A DNA stretch of 64,000 nucleotides from Achromobacter xylosoxidans (lineage in GTDB: Bacteria; Pseudomonadota; Gammaproteobacteria; Burkholderiales; Burkholderiaceae_B), in NCBI RefSeq assembly GCF_001457475.1, contig NZ_LN831029.1, positions 3,968,001-4,032,000 on the forward strand, read 5' to 3'. Below are positions 8,547-17,404 of this stretch, one piece after another. The notes under the pieces are model-generated. The model worked only from the letters and a program-made list of their open reading frames with translations. It did no database searches and was not told the origin of the DNA. A program made the translations under genes and the position numbers. How positions within the stretch are numbered: position 1 is the stretch's first letter; every line of letters starts with the position of its first letter.

Positions 8547-9485
8547 ATGCCTTCCATCCCGAATTACCGTGGCATCATCCCCGCGATCGCCTGCCCGTTC
8601 ACCGCCGACCGCCGCATCGACGAGCCCGCGCTGCGCCGCCTGGCCGGCTGGCTGGCGGGCCACGATGGCGTGGTCGCCATCATGACCAACGGCCACACCG
8701 GCGAGGTGTTTTCGCTGACGCCCGCTGAACGCGCGCAGGTCACCCGCATCGTGGCCGACGAGCTGCGCGGCAGGCTGCCCGTGATTTCCTCGATCGTGTG
8801 CGAAGGCATCGCCGAGGCTGCCGAACACGCCCGCGCCGCGCGCGCCGCCGGCGCCGCCGCGCTGGATGTGATGCCGCCCCACCACTGGTTGCGTTTCGGC
8901 TTCACGCCCGGCCACGCGCTGGAATACTTCCAGGCCATCCACGAGGCCGCGCCCGATCTCGACCTGGTCTGCCACGTCTATCCGGCGTGGACGCGCGCGT
9001 CCTATTCGTCGAGCCTGCTGGCCGACCTGGCGCGGCTGCCCTACGTGCAGGCCTTCAAGGTCGGCCAGCGCGACATGAACAAGTATGCCCGCGACATTCA
9101 GGCGCTGCGCGACGCCGATGCCTCCAAGGCCATTCTCACCTGCCACGACGAATACCTGCTGGCCTCGATGGTGCAGGACGTGGACGGCGCGCTGGTCGGC
9201 TTCGCCACCTTCATCCCGCAGCTCATCATCGACCTGTGGGAGGCGGTGAAGGCCGGCGATCTGAAGCGCGCCCAGGCGGTGCAGGCGCTGATCACCCCGC
9301 TCAAGGACGCGGTGTACGGCGCCGGCGAACCCACTGGCGAAGCGCATGCCCGCATGAAGGCCGGCATGTACCTGGCCGGCGTGCTGGAGAGCGCCGCGGT
9401 GCGTCCGCCCACCGAAGCCCCCGGCGCGGCCGAGATGGACGCGCTGCGCGCCGCGCTGGCCAAGGCGGAACTGCTGGCGCGCTGA
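8547..9485 (+). CDS. Dihydrodipicolinate synthase (DapA)-family lyase/aldolase
   Basis: The 312-residue class I pyruvate-lyase-type TIM barrel carries the family loop N-G-H-T-G-E near residue 49, a Tyr in C-H-V-Y-P-A-W (about 145) and the Schiff-base Lys in Q-A-F-K-V-G-Q (about 171). The loop differs from the G-T-T-G-E of true DapA, so lysine biosynthesis is unlikely. The setting (divergent LysR, downstream Bug receptor and SDR dehydrogenase) points to catabolism of a keto- or hydroxy-acid. The frame is open far upstream, but the start at M-P-S-I-P-N-Y is fixed by where family homology begins. The long upstream extension reads antisense through the LysR gene. The exact substrate is unknown. 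Confidence 0.85.
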   Translation: MPSIPNYRGIIPAIACPFTADRRIDEPALRRLAGWLAGHDGVVAIMTNGHTGEVFSLTPAERAQVTRIVADELRGRLPVISSIVCEGIAEAAEHARAARAAGAAALDVMPPHHWLRFGFTPGHALEYFQAIHEAAPDLDLVCHVYPAWTRASYSSSLLADLARLPYVQAFKVGQRDMNKYARDIQALRDADASKAILTCHDEYLLASMVQDVDGALVGFATFIPQLIIDLWEAVKAGDLKRAQAVQALITPLKDAVYGAGEPTGEAHARMKAGMYLAGVLESAAVRPPTEAPGAAEMDALRAALAKAELLAR

Positions 9486-9563
9486 CGCCGCATCGCGCGG
9501 CGGCCCAGGGGCGGGACAGCCCGGGCCACGCCGCGACGACACCAAAACCAGAGGAGACACATC

Positions 9564-10532
9564 ATGCGAAAAACCATTCTGTTGCCCGCCGCGCTGGCCC
9601 TGTGCACGGCGCTTGGCGCCGCCGCGGCGCACGCCGAGGCCGCCTACCCCGCGCGCCAGGTGCGGTTCGTGATCCCCTTCCCGCCGGGCGGCACGCTCGA
9701 CATGCTGGGCCGCGACGTGGCGCAGAAACTAAGCGAGCAGACCGGCCAGAGCTTCGTGGTGGAAAACCGTTCGGGCGGCAACGGCATCATCGGCGCCGAC
9801 GTCGTGGCCCGGTCGCCGGCCGACGGCTACACCCTGCTCTTTAACGCCTCGACCTTCACCACGGCGCCGATGACGATGAAGTCCGTGCCTTTCGACGTCG
9901 ACAAGAATTTCGTGCCCGTCGCCATGGCCGGCAAGGCGCCACTGTCGGTCTCGGTCAAGAAGGACCTGCCGGTGTCCGACCTGGCCGGCCTGCTGGCCTA
10001 TGCCAAGCAGAATCCGGGCAAACTGACCTTCGCCGTCGGCTCGATCGGATCGGCCGGTCACCTGGCCACCGAACTGCTCAAGCGCCAGGGCGGCCTGGAC
10101 TACATGGTCATCCCGTACCGCGGCACCTCGCCCGCGCTGCAGGATCTGGTGGGCGGGCGCATCGACGGATTCATCGACCCGGTGCTGGGCGCCCTGTCGT
10201 ACTACAAGGGCGGCATGCTGAAGATCCTCGCCGTCACCTCGGAAACGCGCCTGCCCAACCTGCCCGACGTGCCCACGGTGGGCGAAGTGCTGCCCGGCTA
10301 CCAGTACTACAGCTGGTACGGCCTGTGGGCGCCGGCCGGCACCCCCGCGACGATCGTCGAGAAGCTCAACGCCGAGGTCAACAAGGCCCTGTCCTCGGGC
10401 ATGGCGGCCAAGTACGAACAGCTGGGCGTGACGATCACGCCTATCACCACGGCCGGGTTCACGCGTTTCCAGAAGGACGATATGGCGCGCTCGCGCAAAA
10501 TCATCGAAGAAGGCCACATCCATGTCGACTGA
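9564..10532 (+). CDS. Bug-family periplasmic solute-binding protein
   Basis: The 322-residue Bug receptor has a clear Sec signal peptide (M-R-K-T, a hydrophobic core, cleavage near A-H-A-E), then P-A-R-Q-V-R-F-V-I-P-F-P-P-G-G-T-L-D-M-L-G. The ligand-site loops S-P-A-D-G-Y and Y-R-G-T-S-P-A-L-Q-D-L are present. A GAGGAG site precedes the ATG. The gene lies 78 bp after the DapA-like gene and its end overlaps the start of the SDR gene by 11 bp, so the three form one operon. No membrane components are nearby. The ligand is probably the substrate of this operon, an organic acid. Confidence 0.9.
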   Translation: MRKTILLPAALALCTALGAAAAHAEAAYPARQVRFVIPFPPGGTLDMLGRDVAQKLSEQTGQSFVVENRSGGNGIIGADVVARSPADGYTLLFNASTFTTAPMTMKSVPFDVDKNFVPVAMAGKAPLSVSVKKDLPVSDLAGLLAYAKQNPGKLTFAVGSIGSAGHLATELLKRQGGLDYMVIPYRGTSPALQDLVGGRIDGFIDPVLGALSYYKGGMLKILAVTSETRLPNLPDVPTVGEVLPGYQYYSWYGLWAPAGTPATIVEKLNAEVNKALSSGMAAKYEQLGVTITPITTAGFTRFQKDDMARSRKIIEEGHIHVD

Positions 10533-11226
10533 TCCCACCCCAGGCCACGCGGTCGTCACTGGCGCCACCGGCGGCATCGGCCAGGCGATCGTGCAGCGGC
10601 TGCTGGATGGCCGCTGGCGCGTGACCGGACTGGACCTCGGGCCGGCCGTGACGCGGCATCCCGCCTACCGGCATGTCACGGTCGACCTGTGTGACGACGC
10701 CGCCACCCATCGGGCCTTGCAGGGTCTGGACAATGCCACGGCCCTGGTGCATGCGGCCGGGCTGTTGCGGGTGGCGCCGCTGGCGCAATCGGAATCCGCC
10801 GATGGCGAACTAATGTGGAAACTGCACGTCGATGCCGCGGTCCGGTTGACCCGCGATCTGGCGCCGGCGATGGTCGCGCAAGGCGGCGGCCGCGTGGTGC
10901 TGGTCGGCAGCCGCGTGGCCCAGGGCATGCCCGGCCGCGGCCAATATGCCGCGTCCAAGGCGGCGCTGGTGGCGCTGGCGCACAGTTGGGGCGCGGAACT
11001 GGCCGGCCAGGGCGTCACGGTGAACGTGGTGTCCCCGGCCGCCACGCAGACGGGCATGCTGGAAGACCCCGCCCGGGCCGTCAGTCCGGCCCGCATGCCC
11101 CCGATCGGCAGGCTGATACAGCCCGGCGAGATCGCGGCCCTGGTGGCGTTCCTGCTGTCCGCCGAGGCGGCCGCCATCACCGGTCAGGACATCGCCATCT
11201 GCGGCGGGGCTTCGTTGCCCCGCTGA
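10522..11226 (+). CDS. Short-chain dehydrogenase/reductase (SDR)
   Basis: The 234-residue classical SDR has the cofactor motif T-G-A-T-G-G-I-G-Q near residue 14, a catalytic Ser in V-G-S-R (about 130), and Y-A-A-S-K with Tyr142 and Lys146. An Asp after the second beta strand (G-L-D-L-G) favours NAD over NADP. The final C-G-G-A-S-L segment is usual for the family. Its start overlaps the end of the upstream Bug gene by 11 bp, so it is translated in the same operon as the DapA-like enzyme. It probably oxidises or reduces a hydroxyl or keto group in the same pathway. Substrate is not predictable. Confidence 0.88.
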   Translation: MSTDPTPGHAVVTGATGGIGQAIVQRLLDGRWRVTGLDLGPAVTRHPAYRHVTVDLCDDAATHRALQGLDNATALVHAAGLLRVAPLAQSESADGELMWKLHVDAAVRLTRDLAPAMVAQGGGRVVLVGSRVAQGMPGRGQYAASKAALVALAHSWGAELAGQGVTVNVVSPAATQTGMLEDPARAVSPARMPPIGRLIQPGEIAALVAFLLSAEAAAITGQDIAICGGASLPR

Positions 11227-11243
11227 ACCCACGTTCGCGCGGC

Positions 11244-11264
11244 CGACCGTGCCCCGCGCGGTCG
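11244..11264. terminator. Weak hairpin between convergent SDR and DUF1415 genes
   Basis: CGACCG and CGGTCG form a 6-bp stem with a nine-base loop, 17 bp after the SDR stop. No T-tract follows, so this is only a possible terminator. Confidence 0.3.
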
Positions 11265-11337
11265 CGCCCTTGTGCGGCGGCGTCCCGACAGATGCGACAA
11301 CCGCGCAGACGGCCTTCGCCGCCGGCCGCGCCCGGCT

Positions 11338-11898
11338 TCAGGCGGGCTTGCTCATCAACCGCTTCCAGCCTTCCAGGCCCAGCCGCTGCATTGTGTCGAT
11401 GTTCTTCTCGTAGATCTCGGCGGCGTCCGGGAAGGACTCGACCGCGCGGTCGATGCTGTCCTCTCGCAGCAGGTGCAGGATGGGATACGGCGACCGGTTG
11501 GTGTAGTTCTCGATATCGTCCGGCTGGGTGTCGGCGAACTGGAACTGCGGGTGGAACGTGGCCACCTGCAACTCCCCCACCAGGCGCATGCGCTTGAGCA
11601 GGCGGTCCGACAGGTCTTCGAAGTCGTTGAACTCCAGGAAATCGTCGAGCGCGTCGGGAATGATCAGCAGCGTGGTGTCGATCTTCTCCGGATCGGCCTC
11701 GGCCAGCAGGGCCAGTTCGTCCTGCAGGTCGGTCAGGACGCCTTCGGCGTCGGTGGCATCGCTGACGGCAAAGCGGATCTGGTCCTTGACCTGGACCGCT
11801 TTGGCGAACGGACAGAGATTCAGGCCGATCACGGCCTGGGTGAGCCAATGGCGGGTTTCGGCAACCACGTTGGCGTAGGCGTCGGAAGTGGAAATCAT
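11338..11898 (-). CDS. DUF1415 family protein
   Basis: The 186-residue protein belongs to DUF1415 (PF07209), a family of soluble proteins of unknown function. The conserved opening T-x-x-W-L-x-x-A-V-I-G-L-N-L-C-P-F-A-K is at about residues 15-33, with one Cys in the L-C-P-F motif. A second conserved block is H-P-Q-F-Q-F with P-Y-P-I-L-H-L-L-R-E near residues 115-145. The start M-I-S-T-S-D was chosen because homology begins there, although the frame is open further upstream. It stands alone between the convergent SDR gene and the divergent crcB leader. No function is proposed. Confidence 0.85.
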   Translation of the reverse strand: MISTSDAYANVVAETRHWLTQAVIGLNLCPFAKAVQVKDQIRFAVSDATDAEGVLTDLQDELALLAEADPEKIDTTLLIIPDALDDFLEFNDFEDLSDRLLKRMRLVGELQVATFHPQFQFADTQPDDIENYTNRSPYPILHLLREDSIDRAVESFPDAAEIYEKNIDTMQRLGLEGWKRLMSKPA

Positions 11899-11995
11899 GG
11901 CGGGCAGTCCTGGCAAAACGCGAGTATAGGCGACCAGGTGGGAGGCGCCGCGACCGGGTTCATCGTGGGCCAACGCCCTGCCGCCACGCCTGGGA

Positions 11996-12001
11996 TACAA
12001 T
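11996..12001 (+). promoter_or_regulatory. Probable -10 element of the crcB promoter
   Basis: TACAAT lies about 11 bases before the first paired base of the fluoride aptamer, which is where the -10 of the riboswitch transcript should be. No convincing -35 hexamer is seen. Confidence 0.45.
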
Positions 12002-12011
12002 CGATCGCAAT

Positions 12012-12063
12012 GGGAATGGAGCTTCCCAAAACCGCCGATCCCTCGGCTGATGGCTCCTGCTGA
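12012..12063 (+). ncRNA. Fluoride riboswitch (crcB motif) aptamer
   Basis: The sequence folds as the known fluoride aptamer. GGGA (12012) pairs with TCCC (12024), GCCGA (12034) pairs with TCGGC (12043), and GGAGC (12018) pairs with GCTCC (12053). The conserved elements CCC-AAAA-C and C-T-G-A-T-G-G followed by C-T-G-C-T-G match the Thermotoga-type consensus, which has the same layout. It lies about 165 bp upstream of crcB on the same strand and is followed by an intrinsic terminator. Fluoride binding is expected to prevent termination and allow CrcB expression. Confidence 0.92.
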
Positions 12064-12099
12064 CCGGGCAACATGCCCGCAGCGGGTGCCGTCCAGACA

Positions 12100-12128
12100 A
12101 AACCCGCCGCGGCGGGTTTCTTGTTTTT
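12100..12128 (+). terminator. Riboswitch expression-platform terminator
   Basis: A perfect 20-bp palindrome, AAACCCGCCG followed by its complement CGGCGGGTTT, is followed by CTTGTTTTT. It lies between the fluoride aptamer and crcB. This is the expected off-state hairpin of a transcriptional riboswitch. Confidence 0.85.
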
Positions 12129-12229
12129 CGGGCCGCGACCTCGTCGCTGGCCGCCCGCGCCTTCAACCGGCGCGGCCCGTGGACAAGCCCCAGGCTGTTG
12201 CTCTCCATCGTTTCACCTGGAGAGAAATC

Positions 12230-12601
12230 TTGAATCTATTGCTGGTTTTCATCGGTGGCGGCCTCGGCTCGGCCGCTCGCTACGGCATGAGCCTGGCCGC
12301 GTTGCGCCTGGGCTGGATTGCCTTCCCCTACGCCACCCTGGCCACCAATGTCATCGGCTGCTTCGTCATGGGGCTGATCACCGAACTGCTGGCGCTGAAG
12401 TTCTCGGTGTCGCAACCGACCCGGCTGTTCCTGACCACCGGCATCGTCGGCGGCTTCACCACCTTCTCGACCTTCGCGCTGGAAACGGCACTGCATGTGG
12501 AACAGGGGCGCATCAGCACCGCGCTGCTGTACGCCGGCCTGTCGCTCGGGCTGGGGCTGGCGGCGCTGTTCGGGGCGATGGCGCTGGTGCGGACGCTGTG
12601 A
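12230..12601 (+). CDS. crcB: Fluoride ion channel CrcB (Fluc)
   Basis: The 123-residue product has four hydrophobic helices and the Fluc signatures G-G-G-L-G-S-A-A-R-Y near residue 9, T-L-x-x-N-x-x-G-C-F near 38, and G-G-F-T-T-F-S-T-F near 72. It works as an antiparallel dimeric fluoride exporter in the inner membrane. A TTG start at 12230 fits best: GGAGAG lies five bases upstream and the product then begins N-L-L-L-V-F like other CrcB proteins. A longer in-frame reading from 12050 would run through the riboswitch and is rejected. Expression should be controlled by the fluoride riboswitch upstream. A strong hairpin terminator follows. Confidence 0.93.
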   Translation: MNLLLVFIGGGLGSAARYGMSLAALRLGWIAFPYATLATNVIGCFVMGLITELLALKFSVSQPTRLFLTTGIVGGFTTFSTFALETALHVEQGRISTALLYAGLSLGLGLAALFGAMALVRTL

Positions 12602-12710
12602 TGGCGGCGGCCGGGGCGCCGTTGACGGTCGCGCTCGCCATTCGCCGTCCGTCCGACATTGCCGGCGCCCGTGGCGCCGCGCGGAAGGGCCGCGCTAGCG
12701 TGGCGCCATG

Positions 12711-12740
12711 AAAAAAGCCCGGCCAGGCCGGGCTTTCTTT
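12711..12740. terminator. Bidirectional intrinsic terminator (crcB / M20 peptidase)
   Basis: AAAGCCCGGCC-A-GGCCGGGCTTT is a perfect 11-bp stem with a one-base nominal loop. It has an A-run on the left and CTTT on the right, so it can stop transcription from both convergent genes. Confidence 0.85.
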
Positions 12741-12756
12741 CCTCCGCCAACGCCGA

Positions 12757-14229
<1,473 letters not shown>

Positions 14230-14359
14230 GGCGCGGGATCCTGTGGTCGGGAAGCGGAATAATCCGCCATTTTATGCCTGCCGGGCGCCGCCGGCATCTT
14301 TTGTCCCTGTTTGTCGCGCGGCGCCGGAAAAACGGTGCCGGCTGGCGCCGCCCTCCACC

Positions 14360-15277
14360 CTAGCGCGCCGCGTACGCCTCGATCCGGCTCCACACCTGCC
14401 GCGCCAGCGGCTTGGCGTTGGCCACCGACTGGTACAGCCGGATCTCCATGTGGATGTCGTTGCGCGCGCTGTCGGCCCGCGCCAGGACGCCGGCGCGCAG
14501 GTCGGACTCGACCAGCGTGTGGGGCAGCCACGCCAGGCCGAAGCCCTGCCGCGCCATGGCATGCAGCGCGTCCGCCAGGTCCGACTCGTACATGGTCTGC
14601 AACCGCGCCGGCACGCACAGGCCGCGCAGGCGGTCGCGCAGGATGCGGCCCAGCGACATGCTGTCGGCGTACGCCAGGAACGGCACCGCCGGATCCGAGG
14701 CCAGCTTGGGCACGGCGTGGCGCGGATGGCGGCTGCCCGGCGCCAGCGGCGCGCTGACGGCCACCAGCTTGTCGGCGCCAACCCGGCGGCAGCGGTAGTC
14801 GGGATTGTCGATCTGCGCGTACAGCGGCTCGTGCGCGTGGCACAGCAGGAAGTCGACCTCGCCGTCGGCCAGCATGTCGATGCCGTAGTTGAGCGTGGTG
14901 GTCACCACCTTCAACTGGAACGGCTGCATGCCCTGCTGCACCTTGGCCATCAGCCCCGGCAGCACCGAATGCGCCAGCGTCTTGCCCGAGGCGATGGCGA
15001 TGCGGCGGCTGCGTTCCAGCTCGGGCTTCTGCAGGCCCTGGCGCGTCTCGCGCAGGATGTCCAGCACGTCGATGGCGGCCGCCAGCATGCTGCGCCCGGC
15101 CGCGTTCAGCGTCGACACCTGGTGGCCGCGCTCGACCAGCGGCACGCCGGCCCAGTCCTCCAGCGCCTTGATGCGGCGCCCGAAGGCCGGATGCGTGACG
15201 TTGCGCGCCTCGGCCGCCTGGAACAGGTTGCGCGACTTCGACAACGCCACGAAGTCCTCCAGCCACTTGATGTCCAT
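14360..15277 (-). CDS. LysR-family regulator, HypT-like subgroup (second copy)
   Basis: The 305-residue protein starts M-D-I-K-W-L-E-D-F, with GGAGACGAA just upstream. This fixes the start below a longer open frame. The HTH block A-E-A-R-N-V-T-H-P-A-F-G-R-R-I-K-A-L-E and the late G-L-A-W-L-P block match E. coli HypT and the LysR at 7482-8405. The two also share F-L-L-C-H-x-H and F-L-A-Y-x-x-x-x-x-L-G-R-I in the effector domain. It is divergent from an alpha/beta hydrolase/Bug operon and probably controls it, likely through the perfect 19-bp dyad at 15304. Confidence 0.87.
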   Translation of the reverse strand: MDIKWLEDFVALSKSRNLFQAAEARNVTHPAFGRRIKALEDWAGVPLVERGHQVSTLNAAGRSMLAAAIDVLDILRETRQGLQKPELERSRRIAIASGKTLAHSVLPGLMAKVQQGMQPFQLKVVTTTLNYGIDMLADGEVDFLLCHAHEPLYAQIDNPDYRCRRVGADKLVAVSAPLAPGSRHPRHAVPKLASDPAVPFLAYADSMSLGRILRDRLRGLCVPARLQTMYESDLADALHAMARQGFGLAWLPHTLVESDLRAGVLARADSARNDIHMEIRLYQSVANAKPLARQVWSRIEAYAAR

Positions 15278-15303
15278 TTCGTCTCCGTTGTCCTGTCGTG
15301 GGG

Positions 15304-15322
15304 TTGTGCCGTATCGGCACAA
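15304..15322. promoter_or_regulatory. Candidate LysR operator dyad
   Basis: TTGTGCCG-TAT-CGGCACAA is a perfect inverted repeat with 8-bp arms. It lies 27 bp upstream of the LysR ATG and 69 bp upstream of the hydrolase ATG. A direct repeat TGCACA-TTC-TGCACA follows at 15327-15341. The position fits LysR autoregulation and divergent activation. Confidence 0.6.
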
Positions 15323-15390
15323 GCGCTGCACATTCTGCACAAACCCAGCGTTTGTTACAACTAGTATTACGGCGTCCCCTGGAGATGCCG

Positions 15391-16344
15391 ATGCCCGACG
15401 CCCCCGTTTTGCTGAAATCCCTGCGCAGCCACTTCCTGGGCGGCCGCGAGGCCGTGGCCAGCGGGCTGCCGGTGCTGCGCAGGCAAGTGGTGGGCAACGG
15501 CGCCGCGCGCGCCATCGACATGAACGGCAGCTACTGCGCCGGCCAGTTGTACGTGCAGGAATACCGCCTGGCCGAGCCGCGCCATCCGCATCCGGTGCTG
15601 CTGTGGCACGGCGGCGGCATGAGCGGCGCGCAATGGGAAAGCACTCCCGACGGCCGCCAGGGCTGGCTCTGGCGGCTGCTGCAATCCGGCTATGACGTAT
15701 TCGTGGCCGACGCGCCCGAGCGCGGCCGCGCTTCCTGGGCGATGTACCCGCAGATCTACGACGCGGCGCCGATCTTCCGTTCCAAGGAAGAAGCCTGGCA
15801 CCTGTTCCGCATCGGCCCGGCCAGCGGCTACGCGCCCCGCGGCCAGCCGCGTGGCGCCCATCCGGGGCAGCAATTCCCGGCCGACGCCTTCGACACCTTC
15901 GCCAAGCAGTTCGTGCCGCGCTGGCTGGCGCACGACGCCATGGCGCTGGACGCCTATCGCGAACTGCTCGACCTGGCCGGCCCCTGCATCGTCATCGGCC
16001 ACAGCCAGGGCGGCGGCTACGCCACGCAACTGGCGCGCGAATGCCCCGGCCCGATCCGCGCGGTAGTGGCGGTGGAACCGACCGGCACGCCCGAACGCGT
16101 CGACGGCTCCCTGCCCCCGCAACTGCTGGTATGGGGCGACCACTTCGACCACCACGACACCTGGCAGCGCTACCGCGCCCAGACCGACGCCTACTGGGAC
16201 GCCCTGCGGCGGGCCGGCCGCCGCGCCGACGTGCTGGACCTGCCCGCCGCCGGCATCGCCGGCAATTCCCATTTCTGCATGCTGGACCGCAACAGCGACC
16301 GCATCGCCGAACTCATCGTCGACTGGCTCAACGGCCTCGACTAA
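15391..16344 (+). CDS. Alpha/beta-fold hydrolase (esterase/lipase-like)
   Basis: The 317-residue protein has an oxyanion motif H-G-G-G-M near residue 74, the nucleophile elbow G-H-S-Q-G-G-G with Ser near residue 205, and a late His in G-N-S-H-F-C-M-L-D. These make up a serine-hydrolase triad. The second of two adjacent ATGs was chosen because GGAG lies six bases before it, while the first ATG (15385) directly abuts that GGAG. No signal peptide is seen. It is followed by a Bug receptor gene 18 bp downstream and is divergent from a HypT-like LysR. It likely hydrolyses an ester or amide related to the Bug ligand. Confidence 0.83.
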   Translation: MPDAPVLLKSLRSHFLGGREAVASGLPVLRRQVVGNGAARAIDMNGSYCAGQLYVQEYRLAEPRHPHPVLLWHGGGMSGAQWESTPDGRQGWLWRLLQSGYDVFVADAPERGRASWAMYPQIYDAAPIFRSKEEAWHLFRIGPASGYAPRGQPRGAHPGQQFPADAFDTFAKQFVPRWLAHDAMALDAYRELLDLAGPCIVIGHSQGGGYATQLARECPGPIRAVVAVEPTGTPERVDGSLPPQLLVWGDHFDHHDTWQRYRAQTDAYWDALRRAGRRADVLDLPAAGIAGNSHFCMLDRNSDRIAELIVDWLNGLD

Positions 16345-16362
16345 CCTTCGCCTGGAGACACC

Positions 16363-17349
16363 ATGAAACTGACCAAAACCGCAATCGCCGTGGCGTTGCT
16401 GAGCGGCGCCTCGCTGATCGCCGGCCCGGCCTCGGCGCAGCAGGCCGACTACCCCAACAAGCCCGTGCGCCTGATCGTGCCGTTCGCCCCCGGCGGCACC
16501 GCCGACATCATCGGCCGCGTATTTGCGGCGCAGCTGGGCACCGAACTGGGCGCCACCGTGGTGGTCGAGAACAAGGCCGGCGCGGGCGGCTCGATCGGCA
16601 CGCGCTTCGTGGCCGACGCGGCGCCCGACGGCTACGTACTGCTGCTGGCCTCGTCCAGCACCCACGGCACCAATCCGGCGGTCTACAAGAACCTGACCTA
16701 CGACGCGGCGCAGGACTTCACCGCCATCACGCAACTGGTGACCGTGCCGGGCGTGCTGAGCGTGACCAAGGACTTCCCCGCCGCCGACCTGAACGGCCTG
16801 ATCGCCGCCGCCAAGGCCAACCCGGACAAGTACACCTACGCCTCGTCGGGCGCGGGCGGCCTGGGCAACCTGGCGATGGAGCTGATGAAGTCGATGACCG
16901 GCGCCAAGCTCATGCACATCGCCTACCGCGGCGCGGGCCCGGCCTTCACCGACGTCATCAGCGGCCAGGTGTCGATGATCTGGGAGCCGGTGCCGGCCTC
17001 GCTTCCGTACATCAAGGGCGGCCAGATCCGTCCCATCGCCATCGCCGCCGACGCCCGTTCGCCGGAACTGCCCGACACGCCGACCTTCAAGGAAGCCGGC
17101 CTGCCGCGCTACGAGGCCAACGCCTGGAACGGCCTGCTGGCGCCCAAGGGCCTGCCGGCCGACGTGACGCAGAAGCTGCACGACGCCTCGGTCAAGGCGC
17201 TGAACAATCCCGAGGTCAAGGCCAAGCTGGCCAGCCTGGGCGGCACGGTGGTGGCCGGCACGTCCGACGCGTTCAAGAACGTGATCGCCAGCGACGTGAA
17301 GAAGTGGAAGAACGTGGCGGCCGACGCCAGGATCCAGCTGGATCAGTAA
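16363..17349 (+). CDS. Bug-family periplasmic solute-binding protein
   Basis: The 328-residue Bug receptor has a Sec signal peptide (M-K-L-T-K, a hydrophobic core, cleavage after A-S-A-Q). Next come P-N-K-P-V-R-L-I-V-P-F-A-P-G-G-T-A-D-I-I-G and the ligand-loop motifs A-P-D-G-Y and Y-R-G-A-G-P-A. TGGAGACACC precedes the ATG. It is in one operon with the upstream hydrolase (18 bp gap) and ends at a strong terminator. It probably binds the acid or ester that the hydrolase acts on. Confidence 0.9.
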   Translation: MKLTKTAIAVALLSGASLIAGPASAQQADYPNKPVRLIVPFAPGGTADIIGRVFAAQLGTELGATVVVENKAGAGGSIGTRFVADAAPDGYVLLLASSSTHGTNPAVYKNLTYDAAQDFTAITQLVTVPGVLSVTKDFPAADLNGLIAAAKANPDKYTYASSGAGGLGNLAMELMKSMTGAKLMHIAYRGAGPAFTDVISGQVSMIWEPVPASLPYIKGGQIRPIAIAADARSPELPDTPTFKEAGLPRYEANAWNGLLAPKGLPADVTQKLHDASVKALNNPEVKAKLASLGGTVVAGTSDAFKNVIASDVKKWKNVAADARIQLDQ

Positions 17350-17377
17350 ACCACGCGCGCCACCGCGCCTGGTTCGC

Positions 17378-17404
17378 GGGCCGGCCATTCAGGCCGGCCC
17401 TTTT
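17378..17404. terminator. Intrinsic terminator after the Bug gene
   Basis: GGGCCGGCC-ATTCA-GGCCGGCCC is a perfect 9-bp stem with TTTT directly after it on the plus strand. It also separates the convergent histidine kinase gene. Confidence 0.85.

Noticed and set aside
12050-12229. Longer crcB reading from 12050.
   Set aside because: It would translate the riboswitch and terminator, and normal CrcB proteins begin at N-L-L-L-V-F, which matches TTG 12230 with its own GGAGAG.
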